This document shows, one piece after another, positions 1 through 8,821 of a stretch of DNA of 64,000 bases. The position numbers and the translations under genes are program-made. The notes under the pieces were generated by a model. That model did no database searches. It saw nothing but the letters and a program-made list of their open reading frames with translations, and was not told the DNA's origin. Numbering within the stretch: position 1 is the first letter of the stretch; each line of letters begins with the position of its first letter. Source of the stretch: Lactarius indigo (taxonomy: Eukaryota > Basidiomycota > Agaricomycetes > Russulales > Russulaceae); contig JAFKAC010000015.1 of the NCBI GenBank assembly GCA_025766275.1, forward strand, positions 1,302,001 through 1,366,000, written 5' to 3'.

Positions 1-23
1 ACTCCCCTACTCTCACATCCTCG

Positions 24-646
24 TGATGAACAGCATAGACATAACCAGTACTCACAGAGGCAAAGAGTCTGTGGTGAGATACTAGTGGCAAGCTGGTTAG
101 CAGCAGAGGGGAATGTCAAGCAGTGAAGCAGAGGGTGTCTGGCACACAAACAGTGAGAACTGATATTGTTACATTAGAGAGAAGAGGCTTACCTGGCACA
201 CAAACAGTGAGAACTGATGTGGACCAGGAGCGTACATGGTACTCTACTTATACACTTTCTGGTAGTGACACTGTACAAGGGATGTAACACTAAGTCATGC
301 AGTACAAGGAAGTATTGTTCTACAAACAGACAAAGGAGTGGACATTCTGAGAACAAGGGAAGAAAGAATAAGGAGAGTCCAGAAGCAAATGATATCATAG
401 TGACATCATAATAAGGATAAAGCTAAGTACAGAACAAAGGAAAGTACAAAGGCAATATACAACACAGAGTCCGGATGTATGATGTCATAGAAGTACAGTG
501 ATGTCATGTATGATGCAATGATAAGTCCAGATTGTACAGATCAAATAATATCTAATCTACAAGTCCTGTATATCTAATCTAAAGCAGTCCATGCTGCTAG
601 TCCAGTCCGTATGAGCCACTAAGTGCGCAAGGGTCACTTATCAACA
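24..646 (-). repeat. Solo Copia LTR U (long form)
   Basis: A 623-bp LTR read on the minus strand, starting TGTTGATAAGTGACC and ending TGCTGTTCATCA, the same family as the LTR of Copia element P at 28178-28727. It is flanked by CCTCG (19-23) and CCTCA (647-651), a 5-bp target duplication with one transition. No internal sequence adjoins it, so it is a solo LTR left by LTR-LTR recombination. It carries the extra 54-bp GT...AG segment listed separately. Confidence 0.9.
139..192 (-). other. Candidate 54-nt intron inside LTR U
   Basis: In the sense of the LTR this segment begins GTAAGC, has a pyrimidine-rich part and CTAAT (a branch-point-like match), and ends GTGTGCCAG. The upstream flank also ends GTGTGCCAG. 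Removing GT...AG therefore gives exactly the sequence of the short-form LTRs (V, T, P). Length and signals match typical basidiomycete introns. It lies downstream of the LTR TATA box, in the transcribed leader. Splicing is inferred. Confidence 0.5.
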
Positions 647-651
647 CCTCA

Positions 652-1941
652 CACACAATGCCTTCTTGCTCCTCCTCTGTTGAAGCCCTCATTGAACACT
701 CCATAGAACGAGGGTTCTTCTCTCAACCCCCAACCCCAGAACAACAGACCACCATGGATGTCAACCCAGCACTGGTTGCGCTGTTGGAAACTTTCAATGG
801 ACATCCCAACTTAGTCCCGAGGTCCTCCTTGTCTCCCCCTCCTGAACCAACTGCTACTCCTCCTCCATTCCCTCCTTCCACCCCTCCTCCTGACTCTCCC
901 CCAGTCTCTGTGATTTCCCACTCATCGATGCCTCCACTGGAAGATGCCCCTATCGACTATGAGCATGTAGCTGCCACTGCCAACGATGAACTGGACGAAG
1001 ATGATGACCACCCAGGCCTCCCCTTCTTCCCAAACATAGAAACCTCAGCTCGCTTCCACCCCCTCTATATCAACCAACCTGATGGTACTAAAGTCCTGGC
1101 CAAGTACATTGCCTACACTGGTAACCGTCAAGATGTGAAGGGCTGTATGGGTAGAGGTCAGCCTGTCTATGGAGAGCCTGTGTACCTGGACAGTCTCCCA
1201 GGGGCTATGCCACAAGTCATGTCAGATGATCAGATGCAGCAGCTCTCACATGACAACCCTCGGGCATATGCTGTAGATGAGGCACTGAGGGACCTCAACT
1301 CCCCACAGCTAGATGCAGAGATCTCTCGCCTCCGCCACTGTTTGGAACAGCGGGCTATGCTCCAGAGGCAGTTCACTGATCTGCAGGCTCAATGCAATTG
1401 AGTCCATGGACTGCTGTTCAACACCACATCAGAACTTGATGGAGTGCGCAGTTGGCTGGAAGCCGCACATGCCTATACCTGGATTGCAGAACACTATGCT
1501 GACACATGGCAGCAACCTCGCCTCTTCTGCCACCAAGACCTTCCCTTTCCCCCTTGCCCTGGAGGACCTGTAGAAATGCCTCACCTCCAGGAAAATCGCA
1601 ATGGAGACCGGTGCTGGTGCTGTGATAGTTGCTACCATTGCAGCTTCAACTGCCCTCAGACCAAGCGGTACTGTTACCATTGCCAGAGTGCAGGTCACTG
1701 GCCCAACAAGTGCCTATGGCACTGGCTTGAAGAACAACCGGGAGAAGAAGATGCTGCCAACAAGTGGTGTGGCAAGTGTTTTAGGAATGACCCTGGACAT
1801 GCCGAGATCTGCTGCCCCATCTATGAGCAGTGCTGGAAGTGCGGAGTTCGCGGACACTTCCAGTTCCTTCGCACTCATCGCTGCCGGGAGATCATTGCAG
1901 AGAACTACAACTCTGACTGGGTTGACGATGACCTGGTATAG
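652..1941 (+). pseudogene. C-terminus of element A polyprotein with zinc knuckles
   Basis: One open frame runs to TAG at 1939-1941, broken only by TGA at 1399-1401. The ATG at 658 is not a natural start: the frame stays open leftward through bases 3-23 once the solo LTR is removed. The first part is Pro/Ser-rich and acidic, then contains QPVYGEPVYLDS and a Leu/Arg-rich, probably coiled stretch. Both resemble the post-chromodomain module of E (SPHVYGKPFYAEP, then a coil). After the TGA come Cys-rich motifs: CYHCQSAGHWPNKC (1672-1713, canonical CX2CX4HX4C) and two irregular ones, CGKCFRNDPGHAEIC and CWKCGVRGH followed by a distal Cys. This looks like a nucleic-acid-binding domain at the end of pol. 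The function is inferred; the protein is not one I recognise. Confidence 0.6.
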
Positions 1942-2014
1942 ACTGATGATCCTGAGCTCGGCACAGACCGTTTCTAGGGACGTCGAGACAACAAGGACTC
2001 TGAAGGGAGGGTAA

Positions 2015-2731
2015 TGTTACGGACTGGACTTGTTTTGACTTTACTTTGGTTTCTTACTTACACTTGTGTTCACAGGAAAGTCTTTCCTTTCTTGGCTTTC
2101 CCTTTCTTGGACTTGCTGCACACTAGGAGCCTTAAGATTCTCTCCTAGTGCAAAGTGAGACAATGAGACACTCATTGTCCTTATAAGTCTTTATTACTAC
2201 TATACTTGGGCTAAATGCACCCTTTTATGGCAGGTGTCTCACTTTTGTTAAAACTGAGACATGTCTCACTTGCCTTTTATATCCTTGTTTCCTCCCACAC
2301 TTACTGCGGATAGCTGTGCACACCTTCTTCTTTTTCCTGTGCCTGCTGCGGATTGCTGTACTTTCTTCTCACACTTGCTGTGGATTGCTGTGTTACTTCT
2401 CATGCTTGCTGCAGATTGCACCATTTGTTTGTTCCGCACAAACAAACCTTTTTCTATATAAGTCGTGGCCCTAGGTAGCTTGTATCCTTAGACTCAACTT
2501 CTTTACCATCACAGTATACATTGTTTTCCCATTCCCTTGGGGTAACTCTCTGCTGAACCGTCGAACCTCTTGAACCCCCTCGAACTCCACTCACATCTTG
2601 AGTATTGTGTCATACTCTGAGATCCTTGTTAACCACTTAAACCTTGCCATTACCGGCTGAACCCTTGCTCATTGACATAGAAAGACCAGACTTGCTCACA
2701 CCGAGCTGAACATTCCTACTGTAATGTTACA
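2015..2731 (+). repeat. 3' LTR of element A
   Basis: A 717-bp LTR with ends TGTTACGG and TAATGTTACA, preceded by the purine tract GAAGGGAGGG. A TATA box (TATATAAG) lies at about 2454, supporting plus orientation. Between 2300 and 2425 four imperfect copies of a unit containing GCTGCGGATTGCTGT are spaced about 30-40 bp apart. The right edge meets B's RT gene at 2732. Confidence 0.8.
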
Positions 2732-3750
2732 CATCTGATGTCGAGCTTGGTATATATATAGGCGTTGCTGAGGTCATAAATAGGGTCTTGGATTAGGGGA
2801 AGGGGGTACTGGTTGCATATGGTGTGTGAGTTGATAATGTGGTAGTCCTGTACAGGGCATAGTTTTCCATCCTTCTTTTTGACAAAGAAAAAGGATGATG
2901 CGTACAGGGACATGGATGGGTGTAAGTACCCCTGTTTGAGTTTCTCATCGAGGAACTCCTTCAACTTCCCCTCCTCTTCCTGTGTGAGCGGATATATTTT
3001 GCAGTTGATGGTGGTGGGTGCACCTGGTTTAAATTCAATTGCATGGTCCCACGGTCTGGGGGGGGGAAAGCACTGGGAGGCTTCCTCGCCGAAGAGTTTC
3101 CAAAAGGCGTTGTACACTGTGGGCAGTTCCACAGGTGTTTCATCCTTCTTGGCTCGAATCACCAATTCCATGGATGTTGTTGCTCGTACATATGTGGCTT
3201 CCTCATTCATTTCATGTATAGCCTCTTCCTTTTCTTTGTCAGTAAGAGTGGTCACAATCACAGTCTGTTGATTGTGACTCTCCTGCGTACTGATGACCAC
3301 TGGCATCACTTCTTCATATATTACTGTGTCTCGCCAGTTGATGGTTGGTTCGTAGGTTGCTAGCCATGGGTATCCCAACACAATGTCTTCATTTCCAAGA
3401 TCCGTGATCAGGAATCTCATGGTCTTATGATATCCTTTTGCATAGATGTCTAGATTGGTAAAATGTGTGATGGACCCAGCTTTATTCTCCGTATTGTCTA
3501 TGTTCCAAATTTTGCGTGTCTGTGGTAATGCTTGGGTACCAATCCCCATTTTTGTCACAAAGTTTGGATGTATGAAGTTGTCAGTGGCTCCTAAGTCCAC
3601 TAGTGCTTTTATGTCAGCCATTCAGTAATTTGTGTGAATCGAAACTGGAATTCAAAGAGAACAAAAGCGAGTCATGATTACAGAATTACAGTTAAGAACC
3701 CTCACCCAGGCCGATGGGTTCAGGCACTCCAAAAACCCTCTTTTCCCCAT
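2732..3750 (-). pseudogene. B pol fragment: aspartic protease and start of RT
   Basis: The frame starts in the gag-pol overlap near 3747 and runs to 2732, where A cuts it just after the RT motif TKLDIR. The protease motif appears as VDLGATDNF. Relatives have VDSGAT, so the catalytic DSG is now DLG, explained by TCG to TTG, a CpG transition. Downstream are LGYPWLATYEPTINW and the RT start (FFFVKKKDGKLCPVQDY). Two in-frame stops precede the protease where D has Gln (SLQIP) and Arg (NYRMAD). The protein cannot be functional. Confidence 0.85.
3741..3747 (-). other. Predicted -1 ribosomal frameshift site (element B)
   Basis: Reads G GGA AAA in the gag frame, a canonical X XXY YYZ heptamer, just before gag ends, with pol open in the -1 frame. 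The same heptamer at the same place is conserved in D, E, G and I. Confidence 0.7.
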
Positions 3751-5364
3751 AGATCTTGTAATATTAGGTCCTTTACTTCATCGGGTGCATTTGCTATTAC
3801 AGTAAGCCACTCCTTGGCTCTTTCTTCAGCTGTTTTAGTTGAAGTGGCCTGGATTTGTGCAGGCGGTGTTTCTTGTGTGTAGTAGTCCATTTCAACTGTT
3901 CGGACATTTGATGGCCCAGCCATTCCTGGGTTTGGCTGCCATTGTTGGGATTGTCTGGGATGAGGGCAATTTTGTGAGAGATGCCCTGGTGCATTACAGT
4001 TATAGCATAACACTGTCCTTAGGTCTTGTTGGGACCCTCTGCATCCTCACCCCCTCACTCCTGGTCCTCCCCTTGGTGGGAACGGAGGTAGGTTTGTGTA
4101 CAGAGGTCTACCATAGTCAATTTCTTCAGATCCAGCTAGTCGAGCTTTGGCTCTGGCTCTGTCAGCGGAAGTGTCCATCACCCAGGGGTTTGCTAGGTTC
4201 TGGGGAACAGTCCATCCAGCGTTCCTGGATTTCTTCTTCTTCGGCGGATCCTTGTAGTCATCCAGTCTTGCGCACATGTAAATATAGTTCTTTTGTCTGC
4301 GGAGTACAGCTGTTTTCCACTCATTAAATGTCTCTGGCTTGTCCAGGTTGTATGCTCACTTGTATAGTTTCTTGGGTATCCCTCTGGTGAAGAGGTTGAT
4401 GGTTTGGGGGTTGTTGAGTTGATATCCAGCTTTTCATGCCACTTCCTCGAATTTGTTGATGTATTTGTCAATATCCCCATCTGTCATCTTTATCCCCTTC
4501 CTTAGAAGTGCTTGAGCCTGTTCTTTCTTGAGTGTGTTTACAAACCTTTGGTTAAAACCATCGGTCACTCTGTCCCATAGTGCACATGTATACTGATCGA
4601 CCCCTCGTTGTATTTGTTGATTGAGCCACTTGAGGTAGGACAGCACCCATTCACTGATGCTGGTTCCTTTGATATATGACAAAAAGAGGAGCGATCATTG
4701 GTAGTTGTTCCTCATGACGGGGGCATCAAGATTCATCCCCCAGTACATGTGCCATTGTGTCAGAAATGAGTCCACTTTAGTGCAGTCGCTGTCAAATATG
4801 GATGGGGGCCACCTGTTAACTTTTCATGTCCATGTGCCCCTCCTCCAGGCGCTCCTCCTCCTGGCGCTCCTCCTCCAGGTGGTCCTCCTCTTCGTATGTC
4901 CGGGGGTGGCCCTCCTCCACTTTGTCAATATTGAAAGTCGTCGCCCGGGGGTCCTCCTCTTCTGGGCGGCAGATCCAAAGGTATTCTTTGTACTTCCCCT
5001 GATGGGGGGTCTGCTTGATCTGGCCCTATGGCCCTAAAGATTGCCACATCATCTGCAGTCATTTGTACCCCTGTTTCTGGGTTAATAGGAAGGAGGTGAG
5101 TGTGCGATTCTTGTCTGATAGCTTCAGCAGCCTCCCACACTACTTGGTCCCTCATGGTGATGATCTCTTGCTCAGTCATGGTAGTGGTTGCCATTTCTGC
5201 CGCAGGTGATCGTACGTGGATAATCTCTGGTTGGTCGGTGAGATGCAATGACTCAGCTTGTTGGATGGTGTATTGTTCAATGGGTCCAACACTTTGAGGT
5301 TGAACTTCTTCACTTTCTTCTTCTTCGGTTTCTTCGCTTATGGCTTCTCCTGTGGAGTGTTCCC

Positions 5365-5901
5365 TGTTGAAGTGCAGAACTAACAAGCAAAGGATAAGCT
5401 TGAACAACTAAAAGACAAGTTAACTTCAGAGGTGAAGGGAACTCTATTACAACTGCATACCTAAAAGACAAGTTACTATAAAGGAATGTCTATGAGCAAA
5501 GGTAATAGAGAAGTAAAGAGAAAGGGAACTTACACTTCAGAGGTGAGGGGAACTCTGAAGTGTAGAGGCGAAAACAGCAGTCCTTATATACAGGACGCTT
5601 AGCTAATAATGGTCTGTGCGCACTGGTGACCCAAACACAATACAGGTGGTCTGTGCGCCAGAGGGAGAAATGCCATTGGATGGCAGAGAACAATAGCTGC
5701 CTAAAGCAGACAATCCCGGTATCTTAACAATAGAAAGAACAATAAGAACCATATATGGATCTAACAATAAAGATAAACAAAAGCGGTCCGTATGAGTCCG
5801 GAGTGTCCATAAGTCCATAAGGGACAGATACCGTATTTAGTATGTGGGCTGACTCAATCAGATCCCACGAGACATGTGACTTTTACAGTCACATCTCAAC
5901 A
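5365..5901 (-). repeat. Solo LTR X
   Basis: A 537-bp insertion with ends TGTTGA and TCAACA, flanked on both sides by TTCCC (5360-5364 and 5902-5906), a perfect 5-bp target duplication. TATATAAG lies on the minus strand near 5590, so the LTR is probably minus. It is unlike the other LTRs here and its parent element is not in the window. Confidence 0.88.
5408..5533 (-). other. Tandem GT...AG segments in LTR X leader
   Basis: Read on the minus strand, GTAAGTTCCC starts at 5533 and reaches TTGTCTTTTAG ending at 5461. GTATGC follows at once at 5460 and reaches a second TTGTCTTTTAG at 5408. The two halves share CACCTCTGAAGT and TAACTTGTCTTTTAG. This could be one intron with two alternative acceptors, or two abutting introns created by duplication. 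It lies downstream of the LTR TATA box. Splicing is inferred. Confidence 0.35.
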
Positions 5902-6257
5902 TTCCCTTAGTTGACCATTGATTGGTCCCCAATCCGCTTGAGAGTTGAGCTGTCATGCATCAATGTCACACTGATAGTTTCTTCCAGCTGGTCTAACAAT
6001 GTCCTAGCAATGGTCTATGGGGTTCCATGTAACTTCCACCTAGCACAGATGATCGAAATTAAACTCAACAGGTCTGAACCTAGTAGGTCCGTTGAATTCC
6101 ACAAAGCATCCTGTTTCGTTCCCATGGTCTCTCCAGTGGGCTGCTCTTAGGAATTGCATTGGTACATTGTGATCTCTTCATTCTAGGTGATATGGATGGA
6201 AGCTCGTCCACTGGTCACAGGTGGTGATTGTCACCACAATGAATATCTTGGTCTTAA

Positions 6258-6679
6258 TGTAACACTGTCACAGCGTTGGCTCGACTTGAGCTTCAATAAA
6301 GGCACGACCACTTAGCTAGGCACATCACAAGACATATGGCTCAAAGGCAAGATCAGATGCTCATAGGCACTGTAGAGATGGGGACGTCTTAGAGCTAGTC
6401 CCAACTCATAGAAAGAGAGAACAGAAGTGATGATTGAAGAAGACCAAGATGGCATATCTTGGTCTTCATTGACTACCTTAAATACAGGTTAGAGCAGGCT
6501 TTGAAGCGCTGCTATGAGTCACAGTAAAGTAGCGTCCAACGAGTCACATAAGTGGAGCAAACCCTAATACTACTACTACTACTACTAGTGTTGAGTCATT
6601 CATCAGTCAGCTATTGTACACTATCTCCTATCAGCGGGTGTAAAGGCCATTGTAAGGGCCAAGTCCGTTGTCACGGACA
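6258..6679 (-). repeat. 5' LTR of element B
   Basis: A 422-bp LTR reading TGTCCGTGACAACGG to GACAGTGTTACA on the minus strand. The adjoining internal bases, RC of ATCTTGGTCTTAA (6245-6257), match the putative primer-binding segment of D, E, G and I. The sense-strand TATA region lies just above the hairpin at 6439-6467. Confidence 0.85.
6439..6467 (-). promoter_or_regulatory. Predicted mRNA 5' end and self-primer hairpin, element B
   Basis: Perfect 12-bp inverted repeat (GAAGACCAAGAT / ATCTTGGTCTTC). In the sense direction ATCTTGGTCTT is complementary to AAGACCAAGAT just inside the LTR at 6245-6255. Same layout as elements D, E, G, I and L. Confidence 0.6.
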
Positions 6680-7062
6680 CTCTATTTTTGCCTTATTTTT
6701 CTGTATTTTTATGGATTTATTTGGTAAAGATACAAGTCTCCAATGTTGTGCTCAATGTCTAAGTCCTTATCATTAGATATGATAAGATGGTTAGTCACGT
6801 GATGCCAACATGTGCACCCACAAGCACATGACCCTGGGATAGTAACCCCTTATTGGACGTTGCCTCCTTAGGTCACCTTCCTCATTAGTACAGTAGTTTC
6901 TCATTGGACGATAAGCAGGGAAGGTTCTAGATAGTTCTAAACTATGTTGTCATAGGGTTGTGACTCATAGATAAGGACATGTCATTGTTCTGTCAGCATT
7001 AATGACTGTGCATCAGTCAGCACAATAGATAACACTATTATTAGATATGACGCATCAGCATC
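6680..7062 (+). repeat. Left part of element Z LTR (U3)
   Basis: No gene is visible. The stretch is AT-rich with no long frame. I assign it to the U3 of an LTR because it is contiguous, across the DNA transposon and one copy of its 9-bp target duplication, with 8510-8821, which has a TATA box, a predicted mRNA start and an LTR end followed by a matching primer site. The left end of this LTR is not visible because element B abuts it. Confidence 0.4.
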
Positions 7063-7095
7063 AGTCTTTGACTTTTCGCATCGGTCCCACGGACC
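7063..7095 (+). repeat. Left terminal inverted repeat of the DNA transposon
   Basis: Starts AGTCTTTGACTTTTC and ends with the core that includes the near-palindrome GGTCCCACGGACC. It pairs with 8468-8500. Confidence 0.85.
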
Positions 7096-7478
7096 GGGCT
7101 GCTCGGACCGTTTTTCCGCCACTCAGTTTTAAACTCCGTTTTTTTTTTTGACTTTGATATTTTATTTCCAGAGTAAATAAAACTAAATAAAACCAAACAA
7201 CATGTAAACAATGTGTTACGTTTGTGTTTGTGTATCGACACATGTCGGATCCTGCGCCTACGCGCCCTCTCCTGCAACCCCCCCTTGCCTGCCCCCTCCC
7301 GTCCTTGCGCCCCCTCCACCGGCCCCTTCCCTTGTGCCCCCCCCTTCCGCGTGCCCTGTTGGCCGCGGAGGGGTGGGGGCACAAATGGTGTGTGCGCGCA
7401 CCTCCCTGCATCGCCGCATGGCCCCTTCCCTTACCCCTCCTTAGCCCGCCCCTTCCCATTGCCCCCCCTCTACCCCTG

Positions 7479-7833
7479 TTCACGCGTGAACAGGATACAC
7501 GAACAAGGACCACACGGGACAAGCCCCCCCCCTTTGCGACCCCGCCTCCGTTTGCGCGCGGACGGGAAGGGGCATGACCCCTTTGGCCCCCAACCCCCGT
7601 TTTCATGCAAAGGGGGTGCAGGAAAGGTGAGCCCCCCATTTATCTCCTTTCATGCACGCTCACCCCCTTTTGCCCGCCCCCTCCACCTGTTCTGCACAAA
7701 GGGGGCGCGGGAAAGGTAAGTCCCCCTCACTTGCCCCCTCCACCCTCGTTCACGAGCAAACAGGATGTGAACGGGGACCGCGCGGGACGAGACCCCCCCT
7801 TTGCGCCCCCGCCTCCGTTTGCGCGCGAACGGG
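7479..7833 (+). repeat. Internal direct repeat pair of the DNA transposon
   Basis: Two imperfect copies of an approximately 87-bp unit at about 7479-7566 and 7748-7833. Both run from GTTCACG through GACC-CGGGAC and CCGCCTCCGTTTGCGCGCG to ACGGG. Between them a shorter motif, GCAAAGGGGG followed by GGAAAGGT, also repeats. A separate inverted match joins 7337-7360 to 8215-8243 (core TTCCGCGTGCCC). Confidence 0.7.
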
Positions 7834-8467
7834 GAGCCGCACGGCATGCGGGGCCAAAGGGGTAGGGCTTGGCCTCGCACGCCCCCCTTCACGCCCACCT
7901 TTGCGCAGAACGGAGGGCCAGGGCGGCGCACAAGCCGTGCGGGGGATGACTGGGAGGGGGTGCGCGCCCACGGGGGAATGGTGGGGGGTCACGCGCGAAT
8001 GGGAGGGGTAGGCCGCGTGCAGCCCCGGAAGCGGTGTGGGGGCCCCCTCCTCTTCTCCCGGTTTATGCGCAGGGGGCACGCAAACAAGGGGTGGTGCGGG
8101 AATGGGAAGAGCGCCACCCTTCACCCATATGCGCGCGCCCCCGTTCGTCTGAAGCGGGGGGCGCACGGAGACCCGCACCACCCCGCCCAGGTTGCCGTGC
8201 AGGGGCGACATGCGAACAGGGGCGGGGGCACGCGGAATGGGGGGCGCGCACATTTGCTCATTTGCTCGGGGTATCGACTTGGACAAAAAAATAGTCTTTA
8301 GTTTATGTAATTTGTATTAGCTAATGATAATCTAACCGAGGAATCACGTGTGCTAAACTTTGTAATATTATCTATTAGCTAATAGTTGCGAAATTCTTTG
8401 CTCGAGTAAGCAATGAAAATGTGTGTTTGGGCGGAGAGTAAAATTTGGGGCCGGTCCACAGCGGACT

Positions 8468-8500
8468 GGTCCGTGGGACCGATGCAAAAAGCAGCCAACT
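8468..8500 (-). repeat. Right terminal inverted repeat of the DNA transposon
   Basis: Reverse complement of the left end: exact over 18 inner bases plus CTTTT and the terminal AGT. The 9-bp duplication ATCAGCATC follows directly. Confidence 0.85.
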
Positions 8501-8509
8501 ATCAGCATC

Positions 8510-8821
8510 TGACTCATTACTATTACACATACCTTTAGTAACAAGGTTCAGTAGTAATTCGATCTCAGCTGCAGCAGTGTATATAAACCCTCATGTAGCG
8601 TCCTGAGTGGAACCAACTTGTCCTCTTGGTTCTCCACTCAGCATGCCACTGCGCAATCACCTTGCCTTTGACCTTGTATAAAGGTCTCATGTGTGCATAT
8701 CCTCCACAGTGACTGTACGTTTGGCACATGACTTGTCTCCACGCTAGGCTTGGGTGTGCTACCTGTTCAGTTCACTTACCTCACCTTGGTCTAGTTGTAC
8801 GCGATAAGTCATACCGCTACA
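8510..8821 (+). repeat. Right part of element Z LTR (TATA, R and U5)
   Basis: TATATAAA begins at 8580. Bases 8615-8624 (AACTTGTCCT, 35 downstream of the TATA start) are exactly complementary to AGGACAAGTT at 8824-8833. The latter follows CTACA/TT just as AAGACCAAGAT follows TTACA/TT in elements D and I. I therefore place the LTR end at 8821 and the primer site right after it. This is the same architecture as the other Gypsy LTRs but a different sequence family. Confidence 0.5.

Larger units (their letters stand above)
1..2731 (+). mobile_element. Gypsy-like LTR retrotransposon A, 3' end only
   Basis: The window opens inside the 3' end of a plus-strand LTR element. Visible parts are the C-terminal coding region (to 1941), a purine tract at about 2002-2014 and the 3' LTR (2015-2731). 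The right edge falls inside the RT gene of minus-strand element B, so A inserted into B. A solo Copia LTR (24-646) interrupts the coding region. Assignment to Gypsy rests on a distant match of the coding region to the post-chromodomain module of elements E, D, G and L. No RT or integrase is in view. Confidence 0.75.
3720..6240 (-). pseudogene. B gag, degenerate
   Basis: Gag pieces in reading order: conserved N-terminus (PVEFNFDHLC, about 6060), an acidic linker, the part around MATTTMTEQEIITMRDQ (about 5190), a Gly/Pro-rich stretch with shifted frame (4800-5000), the capsid-like region (SEWVLSYLKWLNQQIQRG, about 4640), and the nucleocapsid zinc knuckle CYNCNAPGHLSQNC (CX2CX4HX4C, about 4000), ending in KEGFWSA at 3720. 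Solo LTR X splits it at 5365-5901. Several frame changes and stops make it non-functional. As a Gag it would have formed the particle that packages element RNA. Confidence 0.82.
2732..6679 (-). mobile_element. Gypsy chromovirus B, 5' half, minus strand
   Basis: This is the 5' LTR, gag and start of pol of a Gypsy element in the same family as D and G. It is cut off inside RT by insertion of element A at 2732 and interrupted in gag by solo LTR X (5365-5901, duplication TTCCC). Several stops and frameshifts mark it as old. The 5' LTR's outer edge at 6679 abuts an LTR-like stretch assigned here to element Z. Confidence 0.88.
7063..8500. mobile_element. GC-rich non-autonomous DNA transposon, Mutator-like by its 9-bp duplication
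   Basis: A 1438-bp element flanked by perfect 9-bp direct repeats ATCAGCATC (7054-7062 and 8501-8509). Its 33-bp terminal inverted repeats match at 26 of 33 positions, with an 18-bp exact core GCATCGGTCCCACGGACC. A 9-bp target duplication is typical of Mutator-like elements; the TIR sequence is not one I recognise. The interior is strikingly GC-rich, C-rich on the left and G-rich on the right, and carries direct and inverted internal repeats. Overlapping open frames on both strands are what such composition gives by chance. No transposase motif is seen, so it would depend on a transposase encoded elsewhere. Confidence 0.78.

Noticed and set aside
658..1401. A separate gene starting at ATG 658
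   Set aside because: The frame is open upstream of the solo LTR insertion and ends at a lone TGA, with the same frame continuing to 1941. It is part of a longer polyprotein.
2879..3271. Plus-strand frames over element B, and similar frames opposite other pol genes
   Set aside because: They are antisense shadows of Gypsy coding sequence; no motif is found in any of them.
7211..8301. Long overlapping open frames on both strands in the GC-rich stretch
   Set aside because: They overlap in nearly all frames, have low-complexity Pro/Gly/Arg translations and contain no motif. High GC alone produces them; the stretch is the interior of a DNA transposon.
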